64,000 bases of DNA, from positions 643,098 to 707,097 of the forward strand of contig NZ_JABMJK010000002.1 of NCBI RefSeq assembly GCF_013376005.1. Reading direction: 5' to 3'. This DNA comes from Duganella sp. SG902. GTDB lineage: Bacteria > Pseudomonadota > Gammaproteobacteria > Burkholderiales > Burkholderiaceae_D. Position numbers and translations under genes: made by a program. Positions 57,969 through 64,000 of this stretch are shown piece by piece (the stretch's first letter is position 1; the number at the start of each line of letters is the position of its first letter). The notes under the pieces were generated by a model. It made no database searches. It saw only the letters and a list, made by a program, of their open reading frames with translations, and was not told where the DNA came from.

Positions 57969-58349
57969 ATGCAACACATCAGCGCCATCAGCTTGTTTGT
58001 TGAGGATCTGCCGGCAGCCCGGGCGTTTTACCTGGACGTGTTCGGCGTGCCGGTGGAATATGAAGATGCCAACTGCACGGTGGTGAAGTTCGAGAACGTG
58101 CTGGTCAACCTGCTGCAGATCGCCCACGCGCCCGAGATCGTGGCGCCCGGCGCCGTCGCCGCGCGTGAAGCGGGCGCGCGCTTCCAGCTCAGCATCTGGG
58201 TGTCCGACGTGCAGGCCGTGTACGAACGCCTCAAGCAGCGCGGCATCGCCATCAACGGCCCGCTGGACCGCCCTTGGGGCCTGCGCACGATAAACTTTAC
58301 CGACCCGGCCGGCCACAGCTGGGAAGTCGGCCAGCAAATCACCGCCTGA
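57969..58349 (+). CDS. VOC-superfamily (glyoxalase/dioxygenase-like) protein
   Basis: A 126-residue protein with the paired beta-alpha-beta-beta-beta modules of the vicinal oxygen chelate superfamily. It shows ISLFVEDLPAARAFYLDVFGVPVEY and FTDPAGHSWEVGQQI, with a typical late metal-ligand region. The usual first ligand His of lyases is not clearly present, so catalysis is uncertain and antibiotic binding or other roles are possible. It starts 3 bases after the binding-protein gene. Confidence 0.9.
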   Translation: MQHISAISLFVEDLPAARAFYLDVFGVPVEYEDANCTVVKFENVLVNLLQIAHAPEIVAPGAVAAREAGARFQLSIWVSDVQAVYERLKQRGIAINGPLDRPWGLRTINFTDPAGHSWEVGQQITA

Positions 58350-58429
58350 ATGCCATCGCTGGCTATCGAAGCAGCCGGCAGGCAGCCGGTAGGCTAGAAT
58401 AAGCTCCCAATTTTTCGTACGAGTCTGGC

Positions 58430-59395
58430 TTGAGAGTTTTGTTCTTTGCTTGTGCGCTGGCGGCGGCGCGTGTCGATGCCGTCGAGCCGGTGCTGTCGGC
58501 GGCCAACACGCTGAGCGCGGCGCAGCGGGCCCAGCCTGTGACGGCCCGCGCGAGCGGCCCGAATGTCCTGCGCGCCCAGGTTCTGCTCGATCGCGCGCAC
58601 TTTTCCCCCGGCGAGATGGATGCGGCGTATGGCGGCAATATGCGGCAGGCGATCCGCGGCTTCCAGAAGCTGCGCCAACTGCCGGTGACGGGCAATGTCG
58701 ATGCCGCCACCTGGAAGGAGCTGGAGCGCGACGATGCGCCGGTGCTGGCGGTCTACACGCTGACCGCGCAGGATCTCGCCGGGCCCTATGCCCAGGTGCC
58801 GGCCGACATGGCGGGCAAGGCCAAACTGGCGGCGCTTGGCTACGCCAGCCTGCTCGAAGCGCTGGGTGAGCGTTTCCATTGCAGTCCGGAGCTGATCCGC
58901 CGCCTGAATCCGGGCCGCCCCCTGAAGCGCGCCGGCGAGCCATTGCTGGTGCCGAACGTGGCCATCATCAAGCCGCTGCCGAAGGCGGCCTCGGTGCTGG
59001 TCGACGCGAAAGAGGGCACGCTGACCCTGCTCGATACCGGCGGCACGCCATTCGCGCAATTCCCGGCCAGCACCGGCAGCAAGCACGATCCGCTGCCGGA
59101 AGGACGCTGGCAGGTGCGCGGCGTCGCCACCAATCCGGAATACCGCTACAACCCGAAATTGTTCTGGGATGCCAAGGCCGGCGACAGCAAGGCCCGCATC
59201 GCCGCCGGCCCCAACAATCCGGTCGGGCTGGCGTGGATCGACCTCTCCATCGAGCACTACGGCATCCATGGCACGCCGGAGCCGGGCAAGATCGGCAAGA
59301 CCCAGTCGCATGGCTGCGTGCGTCTGACCAACTGGGATGTGATGCAGGTGGTGCGAGCCGTCGCGCGCGGCGCCACGGTATTAATGCAATCTTAG
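58430..59395 (+). CDS. L,D-transpeptidase (YkuD domain) with peptidoglycan-binding domain
   Basis: A 321-residue envelope enzyme that can cross-link peptidoglycan or attach proteins to it. A hydrophobic N-terminus (MRVLFFACALAAARVDA) acts as signal. It then has a PG_binding_1-like segment (FSPGEMDAAYGGNMRQAIRGFQKLRQLPVTGNVDAATWKELE) and a YkuD catalytic domain with HGTPEPGKIGKTQSHGCVRLTN; Cys296 is the nucleophile. The start is TTG 58430, the only codon giving a complete signal peptide; no ATG fits. It is a separate transcription unit from the VOC gene, 80 bases upstream. Confidence 0.93.
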   Translation: MRVLFFACALAAARVDAVEPVLSAANTLSAAQRAQPVTARASGPNVLRAQVLLDRAHFSPGEMDAAYGGNMRQAIRGFQKLRQLPVTGNVDAATWKELERDDAPVLAVYTLTAQDLAGPYAQVPADMAGKAKLAALGYASLLEALGERFHCSPELIRRLNPGRPLKRAGEPLLVPNVAIIKPLPKAASVLVDAKEGTLTLLDTGGTPFAQFPASTGSKHDPLPEGRWQVRGVATNPEYRYNPKLFWDAKAGDSKARIAAGPNNPVGLAWIDLSIEHYGIHGTPEPGKIGKTQSHGCVRLTNWDVMQVVRAVARGATVLMQS

Positions 59396-59444
59396 TGACA
59401 TTTCAATAGATTTCCACGCGGAAAAACTTTGTAGAATCGGCCTC

Positions 59445-59756
59445 ATGCCGAAACTACTCACCACCATCATGCTGTGCACCTTGCCGCTGCTGGCGCAGGC
59501 CCAGGTCTACAAATGGGTCGATGACAAGGGTGTGGTGCACTACAGCGACAACAAGTTCGAGGCCGGCGAGGCGCCGGTCAAGGAGCTCAAGCCGAACGGG
59601 CCGCCGTCGCCGGTGCTGCCGGCCGGCGTGACGTGGCAGGAGCGCGATGCCGAGTTCCGCCGCAAGCAGCAATACAAACTGCTGGCGCCGACCTACCGTC
59701 CGCGCGAACTGCAGGCGTCCAACTGCCGGCCCGACGCGCGTGCCGTTTGCCGCTAG
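59445..59756 (+). CDS. DUF4124-domain exported protein
   Basis: A 103-residue exported protein with signal peptide MPKLLTTIMLCTLPLLAQA and a DUF4124 domain directly after it: QVYKWVDDKGVVHYSDNKFEAGEAPVKEL. The remainder is polar with a C-terminal cysteine pair (NCRPDARAVCR). DUF4124 is common in proteobacterial envelope proteins of unknown function. It stands alone between the L,D-transpeptidase and a VOC gene. Confidence 0.88.
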   Translation: MPKLLTTIMLCTLPLLAQAQVYKWVDDKGVVHYSDNKFEAGEAPVKELKPNGPPSPVLPAGVTWQERDAEFRRKQQYKLLAPTYRPRELQASNCRPDARAVCR

Positions 59757-59786
59757 GCTGATCTACAATGACCGCAGGAGGTGCAC

Positions 59787-60167
59787 ATGGCCATTGAACT
59801 GGATCACCTGATTATCCCCGCGCGCGACAAGGTCGCCGCCGCCCAACTGCTGGCGGAATTGCTGGACGTGCGCTGGTCGCCCACCGGCATAGGCCCGTTC
59901 GCTCCGGTGTTCGTCAGCGACAGCCTGACCATCGATTTTGACACCTGGCCCGAGCCGATTCCACTGACGCATTACTGCTTCCGCGTCAGCCAGCCGGAGT
60001 TCGATGCCATCCTGGCGCGCATCGCCGCCAAAGGCATCCCTTATCGCAGCTCCGTGTTCGGGCCGGTCGACAACGCGGTCGGCAAATGGAACGACGGCAG
60101 CATCGTCTACTGGAATGAGCCGGATGGCCACCAGTGGGAAATCCTCACAGTCAGCTACGCACGATGA
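59787..60167 (+). CDS. VOC-superfamily protein
   Basis: A 126-residue protein of the vicinal oxygen chelate fold, beginning MAIELDHLIIPARDKVAAAQLLAELLDVRW, with VSDSLTIDFDTWP in the middle and NEPDGHQWEILTVSY near the end. AGGAGG at correct distance sets ATG 59787; a GTG six bases upstream is not needed. Its stop overlaps the start of the racemase gene (ATGA), so the two are translationally coupled. It may act on an amino-acid derivative related to the racemase reaction, which is inference. Confidence 0.9.
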   Translation: MAIELDHLIIPARDKVAAAQLLAELLDVRWSPTGIGPFAPVFVSDSLTIDFDTWPEPIPLTHYCFRVSQPEFDAILARIAAKGIPYRSSVFGPVDNAVGKWNDGSIVYWNEPDGHQWEILTVSYAR

Positions 60168-60862
60168 AAACCATAGGACTCATTGGCGGCATGAGTTGGG
60201 AATCCACCGTGCCCTACTACCGGCAGATCAACGAAACCATCAAGCAGCAACTGGGCGGCCTGCATTCGGCCAGGCTGGTGCTGTACAGCGTGGACTTCCA
60301 TGAAGTCGAGCGCCTGCAGCATGCCGGCGACTGGGATGCGGCCGGCGCCATGATGGCCGACGCCGCGCGCGCCTTGCAGGCGGCCGGCGCCGACTTCATC
60401 GTGTTGTGCACCAACACCATGCACAAGGTGGCGCCGGCGATCGAGGCGGCGGTGCGCATCCCGCTGTTCCACATTGCCGACCCGACCGCGCGCGCCATCA
60501 AACAGGCGGGGCTGCGCAAGATCGGCCTGCTCGGCACGCGCTTCACCATGGAGCAGGCGTTCTACAAGGAACGCCTGCGCGAACAGCACGGCCTCGACGT
60601 GGTGGTGCCGGAGCCGGCCGACCGCGACATCGTCCACCGCATCATCTACGAAGAACTATGCCTCGGGCAGATCGTCGACAGCTCGCGCGCCGAATACCGC
60701 CGCATCATTGCCGCACTGGTGGCGCAGGGCGCGCAAGCCATCATCCTCGGCTGTACTGAAATCTCGCTGCTGGTGGCGCAGCGGGACGCCAGCGTGCCGC
60801 TGTTCGACACCACCGCCATCCACGCCCAAAGCGCCGCCCTGTGGGCGCTCGATCACACATGA
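60164..60862 (+). CDS. Aspartate/glutamate racemase family protein
   Basis: A 232-residue PLP-independent racemase of the Asp/Glu/hydantoin family, inverting the alpha-carbon of amino acids with two cysteines as acid/base. Both are in place: Cys82 in VLCTNTMHKV and Cys197 in ILGCTEISLL. The N-terminus MKTIGLIGGMSWESTVPYYRQ is typical of aspartate racemase (RacD/YgeA group). It is coupled by ATGA overlaps to the VOC gene before it and to the unknown exported-protein gene after it. Confidence 0.94.
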   Translation: MKTIGLIGGMSWESTVPYYRQINETIKQQLGGLHSARLVLYSVDFHEVERLQHAGDWDAAGAMMADAARALQAAGADFIVLCTNTMHKVAPAIEAAVRIPLFHIADPTARAIKQAGLRKIGLLGTRFTMEQAFYKERLREQHGLDVVVPEPADRDIVHRIIYEELCLGQIVDSSRAEYRRIIAALVAQGAQAIILGCTEISLLVAQRDASVPLFDTTAIHAQSAALWALDHT

Positions 60863-61695
60863 ACCGACTCCTCTGCATGCTTGCCGCCAGCGCGGCCATT
60901 GCCGCACACGCAACCGCCGCACCGTCCGACGAAGCCGGCTTCACCGAATTTGGCGCCACCGCATTGCGGGCCGAACTGGGCGCCGAGGTGCCACTCAAGG
61001 TGAAGGGACCACTGAGCCTGCAGATCGACGATCTGCAAGTCAATCTCGACCGCGTCTACGCCTTCTGCCGCAACAACGCCAAGGATTGCGATGGCGCGAT
61101 GGGCGCGTTCAGCAAAAAAGTCGCGGCCTTCCTCAAGGAACGTAACACGCCGGTGGACACCAAAGCCGTGCTGCTGGCCATCCGCGGCAGCGCCTATCTG
61201 AAGAATGCGCAGGCGGCGCTGGGCAGCGAAGCGCCTGCGCTGGAAATTCGTCCGCTGACCGAGGGCCTGGTCTCGGTGGCGATGCTCGACACGCCCAGCA
61301 CCGCGCGCCCGCTCAACGTCAAGGATGCGGCCCGCCTGTCCCTGTCGGACGACCAGCTGTTCGCCCTGGCCGCGAAGAACCTGCAAGCGTCGCTGGAACC
61401 GCTGAGCAGCAAGGCCAAGCCTGTCGGCAGCGGGCAGATCGGCACCTTGAAGGGCGGCTACTACGAAAGCGGCCGTGTCGCGCTGGTGTCGGACTGGGCC
61501 GGCCTGGCGGCGGCGCAAGGCGGCACATTGTTGATCGCGGTGCCGTCGCCGGACGTTATACTCTACATTTCAGAGTCCTCTGCGACCGCGATCGATGCCC
61601 TGGCTGCGCTGGCCAAGTCGGCCGCTGCCAAATCGCAGACGCCGTTGTCGCCTGCGGTGTTCAAGTGGAGCGCGGAGGGCTGGCTGAAGCAATAA
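60859..61695 (+). CDS. Exported protein of unknown function (DUF1444-like pattern)
   Basis: A 278-residue protein with signal peptide MNRLLCMLAASAAIAAHATA. The mature part alternates helices and strands. The stretch IRPLTEGLVSVAMLDTPSTARPLNVKDAARLSLSDDQLFALAAKNLQASLEPL and the later ALVSDWAGLAAAQGGTLLIAVPSPDVILYISESS give the layout of DUF1444-type proteins, but my match is only by pattern. A cysteine pair at about 66-75 (FCRNNAKDC) may form a disulfide. Start ATG 60859 overlaps the racemase stop (ATGA). Its place in that operon suggests a link to amino-acid or cell-wall metabolism. Confidence 0.75.
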   Translation: MNRLLCMLAASAAIAAHATAAPSDEAGFTEFGATALRAELGAEVPLKVKGPLSLQIDDLQVNLDRVYAFCRNNAKDCDGAMGAFSKKVAAFLKERNTPVDTKAVLLAIRGSAYLKNAQAALGSEAPALEIRPLTEGLVSVAMLDTPSTARPLNVKDAARLSLSDDQLFALAAKNLQASLEPLSSKAKPVGSGQIGTLKGGYYESGRVALVSDWAGLAAAQGGTLLIAVPSPDVILYISESSATAIDALAALAKSAAAKSQTPLSPAVFKWSAEGWLKQ

Positions 61696-61711
61696 TCTCA
61701 ATGGAGTCAAC

Positions 61712-62350
61712 ATGAAACTGATCGGCATGCTCGATTCGCCTTACGTCCGCCGGGTGGCGGTGTCCCTGCAATTGCTGGGGATACGCTTTGAACACCAGTC
61801 GCTGTCGGTGTTCAGCACTTACGATCAGTTCCGTCAGATCAATCCGGTGGTCAAGGCGCCGACTCTGGTGGACGAGGACGGCAACGTGCTGATGGACTCC
61901 ACCCTGATCCTGCAATACGCGGAATCGATCGCGCGTCCCTCGGCGCGCCGCACGCCCACCATGCCGACCGAGCTGATGCGCTCCCTGCGTCTGCTGGGCT
62001 TGGCGCTGGCTGCCTGCGACAAGGCGGTGCAGATCGTCTACGAGCACAATGTGCGTCCGGCCGAGAAATTGCACCAGCCGTGGCTGGAGCGCGTCACCCA
62101 GCAAATGCGCGCCGCGCTGGATCTGCTCGAAAACGAGCAGCGACAAGACTCGCTGCCCGCCACCAGCGACACCATCCCGCCGGCCGGCGTCATGATCGCC
62201 GTCACCTGGCACTTCATCCAGCAGATGCTGCCGGAAATCGCGCCAGCCGCCAACTACCCGGCACTGGCCGCATACTCGCGCCTGGCCGAAGCGCTGCCCG
62301 AATTCCAGGCCGCGCCGCATGGCGATGGCACTTACCAAGCTCAATCCTGA
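61712..62350 (+). CDS. Glutathione S-transferase family protein
   Basis: A 212-residue GST. The thioredoxin-fold N-terminal domain reads MKLIGMLDSPYVRRVAVSLQLLGIRFEHQSL, with the catalytic Ser/Cys-equivalent region SPYVRRVAV and the glutathione-binding VKAPTLVDEDGNVLMDSTLILQY. The all-helical C-terminal domain follows. It likely conjugates glutathione to electrophiles or acts as a peroxidase. It starts 16 bases after the previous gene and is followed 7 bases later by the gamma-carbonic anhydrase gene. Confidence 0.93.
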   Translation: MKLIGMLDSPYVRRVAVSLQLLGIRFEHQSLSVFSTYDQFRQINPVVKAPTLVDEDGNVLMDSTLILQYAESIARPSARRTPTMPTELMRSLRLLGLALAACDKAVQIVYEHNVRPAEKLHQPWLERVTQQMRAALDLLENEQRQDSLPATSDTIPPAGVMIAVTWHFIQQMLPEIAPAANYPALAAYSRLAEALPEFQAAPHGDGTYQAQS

Positions 62351-62357
62351 AAATCTC

Positions 62358-62888
62358 ATGCCTGTTTCTTCTTACCTGAACACCTCGCCGCAACTGGGCG
62401 AGGGCTTGTACATGCACCCGTCGGCCACCGTGATTGGCGACGTCACCGTCGGCAAGGACTGCTCTATCTGGTGCAACACCGTGCTGCGCGGCGACGTCAA
62501 CCGCATCGTCATCGGCAACTGCACCAATGTGCAGGACTTTGCCATGGGCCACGTGTCGCACAAGAACGCGGCCAAGCCGGATGGCTCGCCGCTGATCATC
62601 GGCGACTATGTGACCATCGGCCACCAGGCCATGCTGCATGGCTGCACCATCGGCAACGAAGTGCTGATCGGCATGGGCGCCATCATCATGGATGACGTGG
62701 TGGTGCAGGGCCAGGTCATGGTCGGCGCCGGCAGCCTGGTGTCGCCGGGCAAGGTGCTGGAAAGCGGCCACCTGTACGTCGGCCGCCCGGCCGCCAAGGT
62801 GCGGGCGCTGACGGCGGAGGAAATCGCCTACCTCAAATACTCCGCCGAACACTACGTGCGCGTGAAAAACAACTACCTGCAGGGATGA
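62358..62888 (+). CDS. Gamma-class carbonic anhydrase family protein
   Basis: A 176-residue left-handed beta-helix protein of hexapeptide repeats (SATVIGDVTVGKDCSIWCNTVLRGDV and on), like YrdA/PaaY. Probable metal ligands are His65 or His68 in MGHVSHKN, His89 in IGHQAML and His94 in LHGCTIGN. The enzyme could hydrate CO2; many homologues have low or unknown activity. The start is ATG 62358 (MPVSSYLNTSPQ), 7 bases after the GST gene. In-frame starts further upstream would overlap GST. Confidence 0.92.
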   Translation: MPVSSYLNTSPQLGEGLYMHPSATVIGDVTVGKDCSIWCNTVLRGDVNRIVIGNCTNVQDFAMGHVSHKNAAKPDGSPLIIGDYVTIGHQAMLHGCTIGNEVLIGMGAIIMDDVVVQGQVMVGAGSLVSPGKVLESGHLYVGRPAAKVRALTAEEIAYLKYSAEHYVRVKNNYLQG

Positions 62889-62959
62889 TGTAGCGATTTT
62901 GTACTGAGTGGGACTTGATCTGCCCCGCGTATCAGGTACGAGGCAGACTCTGCCCCTTT

Positions 62960-63042
62960 GCCGTCATTCCGGCGCAGGCCGGAATCCATAGGTCAGACGT
63001 ATGCCAGCGAAATATGGATTCCCGCTTTCTCGTGAATGACGG
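62960..63042. repeat. Dispersed palindromic repeat, two-arm copy
   Basis: Left arm GCCGTCATTCCGGCGCAGGC onward (62960-62989), right arm ATGGATTCCCGC onward to GAATGACGG (63014-63042). It lies in the 219-base gap between the carbonic anhydrase gene and the next small gene. The right arm is degenerate in its centre (TTTCTCG). Confidence 0.8.
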
Positions 63043-63107
63043 AACGACGGCAACGCAGCCAGAAGCGGCCGGAGACCGTGTAAGCGCTTGATAGATTTTA
63101 GAAAGAA

Positions 63108-63323
63108 ATGAACCAAGACCCCGCACCATACCAGGCTATAAAACTGCAGGGCGCTTCTGCGGAAGATGTATATCGCAGGGCACTGGCAGATGGTTTTAAA
63201 AAGCATGAATGCCTAGCTCTTTTAATGGGAGTGTATGGTCTCGAATTGGAAATGGCTCGAAGAATTGGGCACGAGGTCTATCGGCAGGAGCACAGCAGCT
63301 CTAGTGCTTCCACTCGACTGTAA
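63108..63323 (+). CDS. Small hypothetical protein
   Basis: A 71-residue soluble protein (MNQDPAPYQAIKLQGASAEDVYRRALADGFKKHECLALLMGVYGLELEMARRIGHEVYR) with three predicted helices and a polar Ser-rich tail. A-rich sequence with AGAAAG precedes ATG 63108. The sequence is AT-richer than the main operons. Family not recognised. The next gene follows 44 bases later in the same direction. Confidence 0.62.
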   Translation: MNQDPAPYQAIKLQGASAEDVYRRALADGFKKHECLALLMGVYGLELEMARRIGHEVYRQEHSSSSASTRL

Positions 63324-63367
63324 CCGGCCAAAACCGGACATCGATTCCTCATCTCAGCTTGAAGTCT

Positions 63368-63871
63368 ATGTTTCGAAAATTAATCAATTCAAACTTGTCG
63401 CATTTATTTGGGGCACTAGCGTTCACCTTAGTGGGAGTTTCCGGTGCTCTGAAAGGTGAAGTTTCATGGTGGCCTGTTGCATTTTTTGGACTTTGTGCTT
63501 TGATTTTCCTAATGCAGCAGCTTGGATGGCGCCCATATCTCAACAAATTAGAGCTTTCTTCTTGGGGAATTCGTCGTACATTTGGCCCTCAGCTGCGCGC
63601 TAAGAAAATTGAAGAACTAGCTTGGAATGACGTCTCCAAGATCGAAGTCGAAACGACTGATGCGGGACCTGCAGCGGATGATATGTTCTTTTGGATACAC
63701 GGATCGAACGGCAAAGGAGTTATCATCCCAAGCGAAATGGCGGGGCAGCATCAGCTGGTAATGGAACTTCAGTCTCGTTTCCCAGATCTGGATAATCGGG
63801 CTCTAGCGGAAGCTTCCGGTTGTTGTGTCAATCGCTATTTCCTTCTATGGGAGAAGGGGCCCTCGGAATAG
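63368..63871 (+). CDS. Hypothetical membrane protein with PH-like C-terminal region
   Basis: A 167-residue protein: two hydrophobic helices near the N-terminus (about 14-33 LFGALAFTLVGVSGAL and 37-58 WWPVAFFGLCALIFLMQQLGW), then a soluble region of strands with KLELSSWGIRRTFGPQ, ELAWNDVSKIEVETTD and GVIIPSEMAGQHQLVMELQSRFPDLD. The layout recalls PH-domain-like or immunity-type proteins; I do not assign a family. A TTG 9 bases upstream is an alternative start. The AT-rich composition and position before an insertion-sequence end suggest transferred DNA. Confidence 0.6.
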   Translation: MFRKLINSNLSHLFGALAFTLVGVSGALKGEVSWWPVAFFGLCALIFLMQQLGWRPYLNKLELSSWGIRRTFGPQLRAKKIEELAWNDVSKIEVETTDAGPAADDMFFWIHGSNGKGVIIPSEMAGQHQLVMELQSRFPDLDNRALAEASGCCVNRYFLLWEKGPSE

Positions 63872-63905
63872 GCGGCAGCCGGCCAGCAGCAATGGGATGG
63901 ACTCC

Positions 63906-64000
63906 TGTAATGACCCAGTGAATTCCTGCTCAGGTGATAATACTGAAAGGACATCACGTGAGCATGGTTATGGAAGAGGAAGTTAAACGTTGGACTGCAA
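63906..64000 (+). mobile_element. Left end of a probable IS3-family element
   Basis: Starting near TGTAATGACCC (63906) the sequence looks like the terminal region of an insertion sequence, with a short leader to an orfA-like start. Inverted-repeat ends and target duplication cannot be confirmed because the element runs out of the window. Confidence 0.4.
63958..64000 (+). CDS. Start of IS3-type transposase orfA (partial)
   Basis: GTG at 63958, after GAAAGG at 8 bases, opens a frame reading MSMVMEEEVKRWTA before the window ends. The segment EEEVKRWTA is like the start of IS3-type OrfA proteins of the DUF1153-like class ('EEDVKRWTAKRK'). Only 14 residues are visible, so the call is tentative. 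ATG at 63964 or 63970 are other start options. Confidence 0.5.
   Translation, partial: MSMVMEEEVKRWTA

Overview
The window looks like a chromosomal segment of a betaproteobacterium, most likely Oxalobacteraceae (Massilia/Duganella/Rugamonas group). That placement is inferred from the high GC content, the gene complement (pyrG-kdsA-eno, imuA/imuB/dnaE2, DUF2844/DUF3443 pair, a PEP-CTERM protein) and a dispersed palindromic repeat of the kind translated as 'AQAGIH/DSRLRGND'. No rRNA, tRNA or CRISPR array was seen, and no stretch longer than 300 bases lacks a gene.

Left third (1-24.5 kb): the end of a T6SS VgrG gene runs off the left edge. It is followed by a sugar block: an SMP-30/gluconolactonase-like gene, pgi, and divergently edd-eda (Entner-Doudoroff), with a HexR-like operator candidate in front of edd. 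Next come a LysR/quinone-reductase pair, a P450/AraC pair, a three-gene CheY-CheC-diguanylate cyclase operon, rpiA, yggX, argA and a long hrpA that carries repeat copies inside its reading frame. A secreted esterase, a TlpA-like thioredoxin coupled to an internally deleted EamA permease, a STY0301-type secreted protein and a putative Na+/H+ antiporter complete the region.

Middle (24.5-47 kb): imuA-imuB sits behind a perfect LexA box. Then come an M61 peptidase, an Hsp20 gene with a ROSE-like RNA thermometer, a frameshifted PEP-CTERM gene, a degQ-response regulator-histidine kinase operon, and an unusual CoaD-like/HD-hydrolase fusion. Hemerythrin, cytochrome P460, a Sel1 lipoprotein with a CpdB-like nucleotidase, the DUF2844/DUF3443 pair, a TonB receptor and a PhzF-like protein follow.

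Right third (47-64 kb): a TumE/TumA-like toxin-antitoxin pair stands directly before dnaE2, which has its own LexA box. The SOS mutagenesis genes are therefore split over two SOS-controlled loci about 21 kb apart. The housekeeping run pyrG-kdsA-eno-ftsB is interrupted by an opposing Rpn/DUF4351 gene. After ftsB lies a dense forward array of small enzymes: substrate-binding protein, VOC protein, L,D-transpeptidase, DUF4124, VOC protein, Asp/Glu racemase, unknown exported protein, GST and gamma-carbonic anhydrase. The right edge has two AT-richer orphan genes and the start of an IS3-type orfA.

The most notable items are the CoaD-HD fusion, the ROSE-like thermometer, the split mutasome with its adjacent toxin-antitoxin pair, the CheC-cyclase operon, and the coding of palindromic repeats inside hrpA.
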